This document shows positions 13,778 through 22,830 of a stretch of DNA of 30,049 bases, one piece after another. Origin of the DNA: a virus. Below the pieces are notes generated by a model. It had not been told where the DNA came from and made no database searches. It saw only the letters and a program-made list of their open reading frames with translations. Both the position numbers and the translations under genes were made by a program. Position 1 is the stretch's first letter, and the number at the start of each line of letters is the position of its first letter. The stretch spans positions 1-30,049 of the IMG/VR virus record IMGVR_UViG_3300021961_000420. One strand, 5' to 3'.

Positions 13778-16700
13778 TATTGTTTAAGTTTTTCTTCCAA
13801 AAGTTCAACACGTGCTGCGAGTTCTTTGTTTGACTCAATCAAGAGTGCAATCAGTTTCTCGTAGCGTACAGCCAAGAACCCAGTGTCGTTAGTTCTTACA
13901 GCAGTCGGCATAACCTCTTGCACCTGCTGAGCGATTACTCCGGTGTCGTGGCCTTCGTGTCCGTGTGCGTCCTTGTGTTCAGGCTTCCAATCAAACTCAA
14001 CACCAGTGAGTGACTTCACTTTCTCAAGTGCGTTCTCAATCGGAGTGATGTTTTCTTTGAGACGCTCGTCTGAAGAGTTGAACGCTACGATGTCGTTGGA
14101 TGCGTCAATACGTCCAGCAGTTCCCGATGGGGCTATGCTTCCTACGCCGAGGGATACACCGTTGATGTGTACGTCCTTGTTGAGGTTTATTCTTGCGAAC
14201 GCACCGGCACCGATAACCAAGTAGTTGGATGAGTTGGTGAACATCGCACTAACGGAGACTCCGCTTGTTGTGTGGATGCGGTATCCCTTAGTGTTGTCGG
14301 AGTGGTTGTTTACAAGGATTGATGGAGCGTAGATTGTATCGCTAGCCTTGATGTTTCCTGACACATCAAGTTTTTCTGAAGGTGCTGTGGTATTGATTCC
14401 TACTTTTTGACCGCTTTGCGTTTGCAGTAAGATATCTCTTCCTGATACATTTTCAGTATCAATATATAAGTCTCCACCATCGCCTAGAATATATCTATTG
14501 CCACCACGTAAAGTTAAATCTCCACTTTGTATGGTCTTACCATTACCATCAATCTGCCATTGTATTTCACCACCTCTTGAACCAATAATAAAGTGTCTAA
14601 TCTCAGAGGAAGGACTATCTGTTAGTCTACCACGCTCAATGAAGATACCATTTGACGTACTACCGCTCGTGTTATTTAGATTAGCATAGATAGCGGTTTG
14701 CGTATATGTAGAGCCATTACCATTACCAGTAAATATTAGAGGTGTTGTACCATTTATAGTTTGATTGGTTCCAACATATAAACTTGTAGCAAACGTAGCA
14801 GCTCCATCTTGATACGAATTACCGCTAACTCGTAGTTTGTATCCAGAATCCGATGTAGTTCCAATAAGGACGTTGCCGTTTTGTAAAAGCGTTAAGACAG
14901 ATGTCGCTTGGTCATCTTTAACAAAACGAAAATCATTAGTTCCGTTTTGATTGTAGTCATTTATCAAAGTCCACCTTGGAACAGTTCCACTTGCAACACC
15001 ATTTAAGAAGTCAAGGCGGGTAGCACGATTGGTTGAGCCAGTACCAGCAAGTAGTTTAAGGCCAGCTTGACCCGTATCTGTTGCTGCATAAATAATTGAA
15101 TTAGCGCCACTTGAAGCGTTTACAACTAATTTTTCCGCTGGCGCCGTCGTGCCAATGCCGACGTTGCCAGAACCATTGATAATCATATCAGTAGTTCCAC
15201 CTCTGTCGAACTTAAGAACAGCTACAGAATAATTCCTTGTTATCCTTGCCTCCTCTGTCCCTGCAATATCATAGTATATCTCAAGGTTTGAAGTGGTATT
15301 CCATCTTCCAAACTTTGTTCTTGTTACATATGCAGAAACATATTCGTTGAGTATTCCTTGATGGTATGTAGCATCTAAGTCTGTTATAAATGAGCCACCA
15401 TATACGTGAAGCTTCCCAGATGGAGTCGTAGTACCAATGCCGACGTTGCCATTACCCTTGATGACCATCTTCTGTGTGGCATCATTAAGGTTTGATGTAT
15501 TTTCGTCGTGAGTATAAAAGTTTAGCTGCGTACTCCAGTCAACAGCATTCTGGCTTCTTGAACCTGTAATACCACTCCAGTGAGTTCCTATAGCGCTTCC
15601 GGTGGCAAAGTAAATTCCCACCATATCGTCATCATTATTTGAAAGGGTGTTGATTATCCCCTTCATATTGGTTTGTCTAGTTATGGTACTAGAGTATGCA
15701 TTCGCTCCAGACGATGACACGTGAAGAGATGAATCAGGAGCAGTGTAGTTGATACCTATGTTGCCGCCATTTTTCAAGTATAGCTGAGATGTAGAAGCAT
15801 TAGTTCCTAAGCTTAGGTCTACACTAGCGTTTGTATAAATCTTATGTAGTGATGTAGTATCGGCATCTAAAACCAAAGTGTTTGTAGGAGATGCTTGAGT
15901 TACATATACTCCGCCTCTAGCTTGAGCTACTCCCTGAACTGATAAGGTAAATGTTGGACTCGTCGTACCAATACCGACGTTGCCAGTTGACGTGATTCGC
16001 ATTCGCTCGCCTGGGTTAGAGCCATCTGAACGAGTGTAAAACGCCAAGTATCCTGCCTTATTTGCAAAAGTTATGTTTTCTTTAGCGCCTTGAATTGCAC
16101 CATAAACAAATCCACCATCACCTGCTTCACCACCAAGACCTATAGTGCCCCCACGTCCAGGGCTTTGTGGTGTTGTTGTTATGACTGTTAAGTTATACGC
16201 ATCACCAGATGATATGCTATAGTTTGCATCTGATACGTGTAATTTGGCACCAGGACTCGTAGTACCAATACCGACGTTGCCACCCCAAGGGAGCATAACA
16301 ATATTAGCCGCTTTTGTATCAGCTGCAGAAGTTTCAATATACATCTGCTCGGTAATTCCGTAGTCAGACCCCACACCCCACGTTGTCACATAAAATGACA
16401 GCTTACCGGTGTAGGAATAACTAGGAGAAGGTGCAGCTTTTACAGCTCCTGCAGCATAAGCTACCCCCGCAGGAGTACTACCTAGGTACAGTCCTCCTTC
16501 GTATGAGCCATAGTTTGAACGAATAACTTGAGCTACGTCTAAAGCATATTGAGGAGCCGTAGTACCAATGCCGACGTTGCCGGCGGCGGTTATACGCATT
16601 TTTTCATTACCATTAGTATAGAATACTAAAGGTTTATTGTCTAAAACATAGATGTCCCCAGTACTACTTGATAATCCAAACAACATTCCTTCAGAAGTTG

Positions 16701-18018
16701 ATGCTTGATTGGATAGAGCTACTGATATATAAGCCTGGCTAGATACTGCTCCTTTGAAAGAAGCCACATAGCCATACGTTGCATTATTGTATGTTTGAGA
16801 AGTTGTCCCTACTTGAAGAGTACCATCTGTGGTGATACGCACCCGCTCTGAACCGGCAGTTCCGAATGCCAAAGCCATACCCGTTGAGGTATCTATTAAG
16901 GCATTTGTATCTTGACCTACTACGTTAGGGTTTAACAATATGCTTTTAGTGCCTCTTGTGAAATATGACACTCCATCGCCTTTTACTTCAAACAAGCCAG
17001 ATGGACTAGTAGTGCCAATGCCGACCACGCCTGCGCTGGTGATGCGGAGGCGTTCCGAAGAATTGGTATTAAAAATCATAGCATTGGTTGCAGCCAATGT
17101 GCCATTTGTACCATCGGCTTCCATCTGAAGAACGCCTGCTCCTGCACCAATGCGACTAACACGAACAATACCACCCCCAGAAGCGTCAACGTGCAAAGCA
17201 ACAGCCGGACTAGTAGTCCCAATGCCGACGTTGCCACTTGTCGTTAGATGCAACACTGGTGTTGTTGAACTAATGTCATCCCCAGTACCAATGCTAAAAT
17301 TGTTATTAACCCCACCTCCTCTGCGTAGAACACCTTGATACCATCCAGCCGCACCACTAAGAGTGTGTAAGATTTGAGATGCCCTTAGGTTGCTACCCCG
17401 GTCTATTTGAATACTAGCACCACCAGAGGCATTTCTATTGCTCACCATCAACTGAGTGGTATCCCCCACCGCATCTGCATCAATATGTAGCATAGATGTT
17501 GGACTCGTCGTGCCAATTCCGACGTTGCCTGCGCTAGTGATGCGCATTGCTTCGGAGCTATTTGTATAAAAACTTAAAATGCTTGAGCCATCTGCTCTCA
17601 ATCTTGCATCTCCGGTTCCGCCAAATTCACTTGTACCCCCAGTTGTTTTTATATAAGCATAAGTACTTGATAAAGAGTTTGACCTTAATACTCTTAATTC
17701 AGCTACATTGCTATTGTCATCACCGACAGTTAGTTTAGCTCCAGGACTCGCCGTACCAATGCCTACGTTGCCACTACCAAGAATGGTAACTCTGTTGTAT
17801 GCTGTACCTCCAGCATCAGTTGTTTGAAATTTGAATCCCTCATTGTTATGGCCTTGAAAAACCATATAATAAGACTCCAAGAATATAGACTTATCAGTAG
17901 AAGATGTCTCACTTCCAAATATCAATCTCGGAGAGTTTCCAAGATTTCCAGCATATAGCTGAGTATATCCAGTTGTACTAAGAGTTCCAGTGATGCTGGT
18001 ACTTAAAAGATTAGCCAT
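13777..18018 (-). CDS. Giant fibre protein with GNVGIGTTSP repeats and S74 chaperone
   Basis: A 1413-residue fibre. After about 80 residues come some 13 copies of a module beginning (G)NVGIGTTSP and then a x-x-L-H-V strand, each followed by 60-130 residues of variable beta-rich sequence. Residues about 1315-1413 are an S74 intramolecular chaperone: SSDERLKENI holds the Ser-Lys dyad used for self-cleavage, then a His-rich insertion HKDAHGHEGHDTG, GVIAQQVQEVMP, and a final coiled coil ending ELLEEKLKQ. S74 domains help trimeric beta-helical fibres fold and are then cut off. The protein is thus almost certainly a trimeric host-contact fibre. It begins one base after the stop of the 1573-residue fibre. 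Whether it is mounted on the tail or on the head is unresolved: the portal-side position recalls head fibres of crAss-like phages. Confidence 0.88.
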   Translation of the reverse strand: MANLLSTSITGTLSTTGYTQLYAGNLGNSPRLIFGSETSSTDKSIFLESYYMVFQGHNNEGFKFQTTDAGGTAYNRVTILGSGNVGIGTASPGAKLTVGDDNSNVAELRVLRSNSLSSTYAYIKTTGGTSEFGGTGDARLRADGSSILSFYTNSSEAMRITSAGNVGIGTTSPTSMLHIDADAVGDTTQLMVSNRNASGGASIQIDRGSNLRASQILHTLSGAAGWYQGVLRRGGGVNNNFSIGTGDDISSTTPVLHLTTSGNVGIGTTSPAVALHVDASGGGIVRVSRIGAGAGVLQMEADGTNGTLAATNAMIFNTNSSERLRITSAGVVGIGTTSPSGLFEVKGDGVSYFTRGTKSILLNPNVVGQDTNALIDTSTGMALAFGTAGSERVRITTDGTLQVGTTSQTYNNATYGYVASFKGAVSSQAYISVALSNQASTSEGMLFGLSSSTGDIYVLDNKPLVFYTNGNEKMRITAAGNVGIGTTAPQYALDVAQVIRSNYGSYEGGLYLGSTPAGVAYAAGAVKAAPSPSYSYTGKLSFYVTTWGVGSDYGITEQMYIETSAADTKAANIVMLPWGGNVGIGTTSPGAKLHVSDANYSISSGDAYNLTVITTTPQSPGRGGTIGLGGEAGDGGFVYGAIQGAKENITFANKAGYLAFYTRSDGSNPGERMRITSTGNVGIGTTSPTFTLSVQGVAQARGGVYVTQASPTNTLVLDADTTSLHKIYTNASVDLSLGTNASTSQLYLKNGGNIGINYTAPDSSLHVSSSGANAYSSTITRQTNMKGIINTLSNNDDDMVGIYFATGSAIGTHWSGITGSRSQNAVDWSTQLNFYTHDENTSNLNDATQKMVIKGNGNVGIGTTTPSGKLHVYGGSFITDLDATYHQGILNEYVSAYVTRTKFGRWNTTSNLEIYYDIAGTEEARITRNYSVAVLKFDRGGTTDMIINGSGNVGIGTTAPAEKLVVNASSGANSIIYAATDTGQAGLKLLAGTGSTNRATRLDFLNGVASGTVPRWTLINDYNQNGTNDFRFVKDDQATSVLTLLQNGNVLIGTTSDSGYKLRVSGNSYQDGAATFATSLYVGTNQTINGTTPLIFTGNGNGSTYTQTAIYANLNNTSGSTSNGIFIERGRLTDSPSSEIRHFIIGSRGGEIQWQIDGNGKTIQSGDLTLRGGNRYILGDGGDLYIDTENVSGRDILLQTQSGQKVGINTTAPSEKLDVSGNIKASDTIYAPSILVNNHSDNTKGYRIHTTSGVSVSAMFTNSSNYLVIGAGAFARINLNKDVHINGVSLGVGSIAPSGTAGRIDASNDIVAFNSSDERLKENITPIENALEKVKSLTGVEFDWKPEHKDAHGHEGHDTGVIAQQVQEVMPTAVRTNDTGFLAVRYEKLIALLIESNKELAARVELLEEKLKQ

Positions 18019-18019
18019 A

Positions 18020-21000
18020 TTACTTGTTTTCTAACTTGTTTACTCGTTCCGTCAATTCTTGCACTGCCTTCAGCAAAATTACTGACAACCGTTGATACTG
18101 GACCCCTTGAGGCTGTCCTTCCTCGTTGTACGTTACAACCTCTGGGAACAGCTCTGCTACCTCTTCTGCAATCAAACCAATCTCTCGGTCATCTGCACCA
18201 ACCTTGTTGTACGAGACTGGATTTAAAGCGTTGACAGCCTCTAGGGATTGTGGAAGCGGTTCTATGTTCTCCTTAAATCGGATAGAAGAGCTTTCTGTGA
18301 ATGTTCCTTCTACTGTTACACTACCTGTAAAGGTTACTGTTTCTGCTTGGATTGTAAGAGGTTCAGTGCTATTAGCTTTGATGTATTCAGCATCAGCGTG
18401 GTTACCCCAAGAGTATGCTGAATTCCAGTTAGTAGAATTACCACCAGTGGCTGTGATTACACCGCTTACGTGCAGTCTAGTTGATGGAGAATCAGTACCG
18501 ATGCCTACGTTGCCAATTGCTCCTACTCCAGCTGGCATTAAGGCAAAGTTGTTGTTGGTATACCAAGTAGATGCAGTTGATGACTGAAAGAACGCCATTA
18601 CTTGCGTTCCATTGCCCATCACAATATCATTGCCCCCATATCCACTACTTCCGATAGAGCCTATCTGAAGTCTGTTGGCTGGGTTTGTTGTACCAATACC
18701 TACGTATCCATTTGACTTAATTGTCATCAACTCAGAATTACTCCAAGCATCAGCAAGGGTTCCGTAGTTAAAGGCAATTCTGTCACCAGTGTTAGAGCCA
18801 GTTGAGCCAGTGTTTGCCCAAGCGGTAATTCCGAACTTGTGGATTAATGCTCCGGTTGAAGAATTGAATCTACCAAATCCAATAGAGTTTGCAACTGTAC
18901 TATTGTCGTCTAATGACAACAAGTCCATATTGCCGTCTACACCAGATACAACAAGCTTGCTGTCGCCTTGAATTGCTGCTGCCAAAGGAGTACCAGAACT
19001 ACTTATATGTAGTTTGGCTATTGGACTAGTCGTACCAACACCCACATTCCCGTCTGGGTTAATGTAAATAGCGTCTACAAAACTGTCACCTCTGTTTACA
19101 GTAAACATAAGGTCACCTGTAGCAGCGCCACCCGGAGCAGAAGCTGTGCTTCTAATTCTTGCAGCAGTTGAGCTTGCTCCACCAGTACTATTAGGTGAGC
19201 CGCCAACAAACAAGATGTCGTGAGCGCCTGTCCATCCGTTAGAAATAGCAATAGCAGAACCCGCCACTGTAAGTTTAGAGCCGGGCGTTGTAGTTCCAAT
19301 GCCGACGTTGCCAGATGCGTCAATAACGTATCGATATGATGTTGCCGTCCTGTCGTAGAAATAAAACTTACCGTCATTTCCGCCAATCATATCATAGGCA
19401 CGTCCTGTTCCACTTGTTGAGTTAAACTTAAATCTAGCTTCTCCTTGGTCAGACAAAATTGTTCCAACAACGTGTAGCTTCTCACTAGGACTAGTCGTGC
19501 CAATTCCGACATTACCATCACGATTAATCATCATCCGTAAATCGGACTGAAGAAGTTCGGTAGCGTCGGCGTTGTTGTTGCTTACGTAAAAACCTAAATA
19601 TCCAGCATCATAAGATGTTGTTCTCGTATGACCGATGGCACTTCTAGACCAAGCAGCGTTTTCACAGCCTAAACCAATTAACGTGGTGTGACCCCCAGTA
19701 TCAGCATAGCTAGACTTAGCAAGCTTCTGTGCGAACTGGAACGTATCGGAGCCTCCAACAACTCTAAGGTTGCCCACGGTGATAGCGTTGGTTGTAGTAG
19801 CTCCACGCCCAGTAACCGTAGCCAACGTATCTGATTCAGAACTGATGTATCCATAAGCCGCAAGGTCTTCACTAGTAAGCAGACCATCAAGCGTAACGGT
19901 GTTACCGTTGGTGATGGTTAGGTTCTTACTTACTCCGTCCCACTCAAGGTTTTGTGAGTCGGTTTCAGAGGTGAGGTATCTACCATCTAAGTCTACAGTT
20001 ACCGTGCCCCCATCCTGTTGCGTTAACGTAAGTACACCATCTGCGGTGTTAAATGAAGCAGAGTTAATCTTGTCGTTGTATGCAGCGTTCCAGTTGGTAG
20101 ATGTACCACCTGTTGCGGTGATGACTCCGTTTACATCGAGCTTGGTGGTTGGACTTGTCGTGCCAATACCTACATTGCCACTATTGTGGTCTATAACGAG
20201 ATTATTAGATGTATTGCCGGCAAAAGTTAAAGCACCACTCGTACCTAGGCTTCTGTCATTTTGTATAGCAAATGTTCCATTGGTAGTCTTTAATTCTAAT
20301 CGTGCGTCATCTGTGGCATCTGTACCGTTTGATTCAATGAGCACAACCGAATCATCAGCACTTGCTACGTGTAACGTATAAGAAGGACTAGTAGTACCAA
20401 TGCCGACGTTTCCAGACTGAAGCACAACCATCTTGGGAGACCACGTGTCGTTGGATGCATCGGCGTCTTGACTTCCAACAGAAATCTCAAACGCAGCATT
20501 AACACTTTCTTGTGCTGCAATTTGCCAATTGTAATGAGTTGCTCCAGTTTGAAAGGTTATTTCAGGCGAACTATCTGATAAAGTTACGTTACCCTCTACG
20601 TGGAGTTTATCGGCTGGACTTGTAGTACCAATGCCGACGTTGCCATTACCCTGCAACTTCATTATGTCGCTAAATCCTCCACCATTATGCATAGTGAACT
20701 GAAGATTTGCGTATGAACCAAATGAAGATGTTATAGACGTTACTTGACCTAATCCTATATTTCCAGCAAGTGCACCATTATCACTATATAACCCACCAGA
20801 TGCTTTTATAGAGCCTGCAACGTGTAACTTCTCAGAAGGACTAGTTATACCAATACCGACGTTGCCTGCACTTGTGACACGCATACGCTCATTATATGAT
20901 GTACCGTTCCAGTATTGAATAGCAAAGTCAGCCTCTCCTGTACCCAGTGAATTTGAAACAAGCTGATACGATTTATCGTTTGCTCCAAAATATGTGGTTC

Positions 21001-22741
21001 CGTGCGTAAGTACTATCTGAGCATACTTAGATGCTCCTGGAGCATTTGACTGCCTTACAGATATAATAGCATTATCGGCTGCAACAACATCAAGCTTAGA
21101 GTTTGGGCTAGTCGTGCCAATGCCGACATTGCCAGCCTCCTGAATAACCATCAAAGTATTACCGGAGCCCTCCCTAAACTGGAATATACGACCAGTATCA
21201 TTGTTGTCGGAGTCAATAGTGAATATCATTGACTCTTTTGCATTGATTCCAATTCCGTCAGCCGGAGTGAAATTCAAGTCTCCGTTTATATAGATAGCTC
21301 CGGAAGTAGTTGCACCTCTTGCGGTAACCGTAGCTAACGTATCTGACTCGGTGTATCCAGTGATGTACCCCTGACCAGTAACAAACTCCTCAGTGGCTAA
21401 TCCATCAAGGGTGATGTCGTTACCACCAGAGATGCCAAGCGTCTTAGTTTCTGCCTCCCAAGTGAGTGTCTGTGCGTCAGTATCCGTATCGTAATCAGTC
21501 CACGTAGCGGTCACCGTACCACCGTCCTGCTGCGTAAGAGTAAGGGTCTTAGTGCCCGTACCTGTAACAGCGGCAGTGCGGATAGAGTCGTTGTATGCTG
21601 CCGTCCATTGAGACTTCTCCGTCTCAGTAATAGACTTAACGTGAGCAGGAACTGTTGGGTCGGTCTCCGTGAAAGTAGTGAGGTAGTTCGGGCTCCAGTT
21701 CTCCCATATGCCGCCGTTGTAGCGAAGAAGCTGTCCGTTGCTGGCAGAACTAATGGTAACGTCGTGAACCTCGTGAAGGTCGAGACCTTGAGACATTCTA
21801 ACGCCAATCGCACCATTGTTAGCCGAACTAACTACAAAGGCAATAGGTAACTTAAGATTAGGCGCTGTAGGCTCTGTGCTGGTAAAGCCTCCCGGAATCG
21901 CAGGGTCGGCCCACAATACAGTTCCAAGAGTATATATAGATGTATCAATACCTCTAATTGTACCCTCCGTCATAGCGTAGGCAAAACCGCCTACTTCTAC
22001 GTCATCCATCATAACACCAAGAGCAAACTTGCCACTAACGGAACCGTCCGCAATAAGTGGTGACACCTCAATGTTTCCAGAGTTACCCACCGCTCCGGTG
22101 GCCATAACAATTGTACCCTTCGTTATCGGAGCCTCGTGGCCGTTCTTAACGTACCACATCTGCGCTTGGCCCACATCGAAATGCTTTCCATCAGCATAGT
22201 ATATCTCTACGCTATTATGGTCGGTTCCCCACTTTAGGATTCCCTTTGTGTCAAGTAGGCTAGACTCTCCGACAAGCAGGAGGTAGTTAGACGTTGCTCC
22301 ACCAACGGTAATTGTATTAGTGGTCGTGTTGCCTCTCGTGGTAACGGTGGCCAACGTATCAGTCTCAGTATAGCTGGTAAGGTATCCCTGATTCTTTACA
22401 AACGCTGTAGTTGCGATTTGCGTAGAGTTGGTCGCAGTGGAGGCGGTTGGGGCTGTGGGGACCCCAGTAAGTGCGGGAGACGCAAGCGGAGCATAGGGAG
22501 ACGTGATGTTCATCCATACTGGTATACTCTCACCTAAAGGAATCCTGTACGCTAATATCTGGTCTACCTGTGGAGATGTAATTATTACATCGGTTAGGGC
22601 ATTAAGATTGGTAGCGCCAGCGCTAACACTTCCCCAATAAACGGCGCCGTCCCCATCAGTCGTGAGTACCTGTCCGTTGCTTCCATCAACTATCGGCAGG
22701 GTGTACTCCGTGTTGACGTTAATCTGAGATAAAAACTTCAT
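18020..22741 (-). CDS. Giant fibre protein with internal duplications and S74 chaperone
   Basis: A 1573-residue fibre. The N-terminus (INVNTEYTLPIVDGSNGQVL, then TTDGDGAVYW) is typical of phage fibre starts. Residues about 130-1000 contain three copies of an E-(S/T)-DTLATVTxRG segment and two copies of LTLTQQDGGTVT followed by a TLDGL-type end. About ten GNVGIGTTSP modules span the rest. The C-terminus (residues about 1484-1573) is an S74 chaperone: SSSIRFKENI with Ser and Lys placed for self-cleavage, REIGLIAEEVAELFPEVV, then a coiled coil ending TERVNKLENK. It is the first gene of its unit, with a terminator and TACTTTTG box just upstream, and is followed after one base by a second S74 fibre. 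Confidence 0.88.
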   Translation of the reverse strand: MKFLSQINVNTEYTLPIVDGSNGQVLTTDGDGAVYWGSVSAGATNLNALTDVIITSPQVDQILAYRIPLGESIPVWMNITSPYAPLASPALTGVPTAPTASTATNSTQIATTAFVKNQGYLTSYTETDTLATVTTRGNTTTNTITVGGATSNYLLLVGESSLLDTKGILKWGTDHNSVEIYYADGKHFDVGQAQMWYVKNGHEAPITKGTIVMATGAVGNSGNIEVSPLIADGSVSGKFALGVMMDDVEVGGFAYAMTEGTIRGIDTSIYTLGTVLWADPAIPGGFTSTEPTAPNLKLPIAFVVSSANNGAIGVRMSQGLDLHEVHDVTISSASNGQLLRYNGGIWENWSPNYLTTFTETDPTVPAHVKSITETEKSQWTAAYNDSIRTAAVTGTGTKTLTLTQQDGGTVTATWTDYDTDTDAQTLTWEAETKTLGISGGNDITLDGLATEEFVTGQGYITGYTESDTLATVTARGATTSGAIYINGDLNFTPADGIGINAKESMIFTIDSDNNDTGRIFQFREGSGNTLMVIQEAGNVGIGTTSPNSKLDVVAADNAIISVRQSNAPGASKYAQIVLTHGTTYFGANDKSYQLVSNSLGTGEADFAIQYWNGTSYNERMRVTSAGNVGIGITSPSEKLHVAGSIKASGGLYSDNGALAGNIGLGQVTSITSSFGSYANLQFTMHNGGGFSDIMKLQGNGNVGIGTTSPADKLHVEGNVTLSDSSPEITFQTGATHYNWQIAAQESVNAAFEISVGSQDADASNDTWSPKMVVLQSGNVGIGTTSPSYTLHVASADDSVVLIESNGTDATDDARLELKTTNGTFAIQNDRSLGTSGALTFAGNTSNNLVIDHNSGNVGIGTTSPTTKLDVNGVITATGGTSTNWNAAYNDKINSASFNTADGVLTLTQQDGGTVTVDLDGRYLTSETDSQNLEWDGVSKNLTITNGNTVTLDGLLTSEDLAAYGYISSESDTLATVTGRGATTTNAITVGNLRVVGGSDTFQFAQKLAKSSYADTGGHTTLIGLGCENAAWSRSAIGHTRTTSYDAGYLGFYVSNNNADATELLQSDLRMMINRDGNVGIGTTSPSEKLHVVGTILSDQGEARFKFNSTSGTGRAYDMIGGNDGKFYFYDRTATSYRYVIDASGNVGIGTTTPGSKLTVAGSAIAISNGWTGAHDILFVGGSPNSTGGASSTAARIRSTASAPGGAATGDLMFTVNRGDSFVDAIYINPDGNVGVGTTSPIAKLHISSSGTPLAAAIQGDSKLVVSGVDGNMDLLSLDDNSTVANSIGFGRFNSSTGALIHKFGITAWANTGSTGSNTGDRIAFNYGTLADAWSNSELMTIKSNGYVGIGTTNPANRLQIGSIGSSGYGGNDIVMGNGTQVMAFFQSSTASTWYTNNNFALMPAGVGAIGNVGIGTDSPSTRLHVSGVITATGGNSTNWNSAYSWGNHADAEYIKANSTEPLTIQAETVTFTGSVTVEGTFTESSSIRFKENIEPLPQSLEAVNALNPVSYNKVGADDREIGLIAEEVAELFPEVVTYNEEGQPQGVQYQRLSVILLKAVQELTERVNKLENK

Positions 22742-22767
22742 AGTTTACCAGCCTAATATAGTATAAG

Positions 22768-22775
22768 CAAAAGTA
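22768..22775 (-). promoter_or_regulatory. TAnnTTTG promoter -7 box (TACTTTTG) for the giant fibres
   Basis: Exact -7 box on the minus strand, two bases after the terminator T-tract and 26 bases before the ATG of the 1573-residue fibre. No TTG at standard -33 spacing, since that position falls in the terminator stem. Confidence 0.6.
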
Positions 22776-22807
22776 CGAAAAAGAAAGGGGAGACTATTGC
22801 CTCCCCT
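22776..22807 (-). terminator. Intrinsic terminator after the 395-residue fibre gene
   Basis: On the minus strand AGGGGAG / CTCCCCT pairs seven bases around an eight-base loop and is followed by TTCTTTTT. It starts 23 bases after the stop of the 395-residue gene and directly abuts the promoter box of the giant-fibre unit. Confidence 0.85.
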
Positions 22808-22830
22808 CATTGTAAACTATTTATCGATTA

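Larger units (their letters stand above)
13777..22741 (-). repeat. Dispersed DNA repeat family across the two fibre genes
   Basis: The protein module GNVGIGTTSP recurs about 23 times (about 10 in the first fibre, 13 in the second) and is also conserved in DNA. On the plus strand it reads close to CCAATRCCGACGTTGCC, often preceded by ACTAGTCGTA or a close variant; examples start near 15152, 16266, 17219, 19301 and 20633. The repeats share far more identity than the intervening sequence, giving many sites for recombination within and between the two genes. Confidence 0.8.

Noticed and set aside
18126-20381. Plus-strand frames of 153 and 160 codons opposite the first giant fibre
   Set aside because: They read through the repeated module in reverse (VVPMPTLP-type repeats), which shows they are by-products of the fibre repeats.
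13777-22741. Regularly recurring short DNA motif considered as a possible CRISPR array or DGR template/variable repeat
   Set aside because: Spacing is irregular (roughly 150-450 bases), the repeats are in frame and encode GNVGIGTTSP. No cas genes or reverse transcriptase are present.
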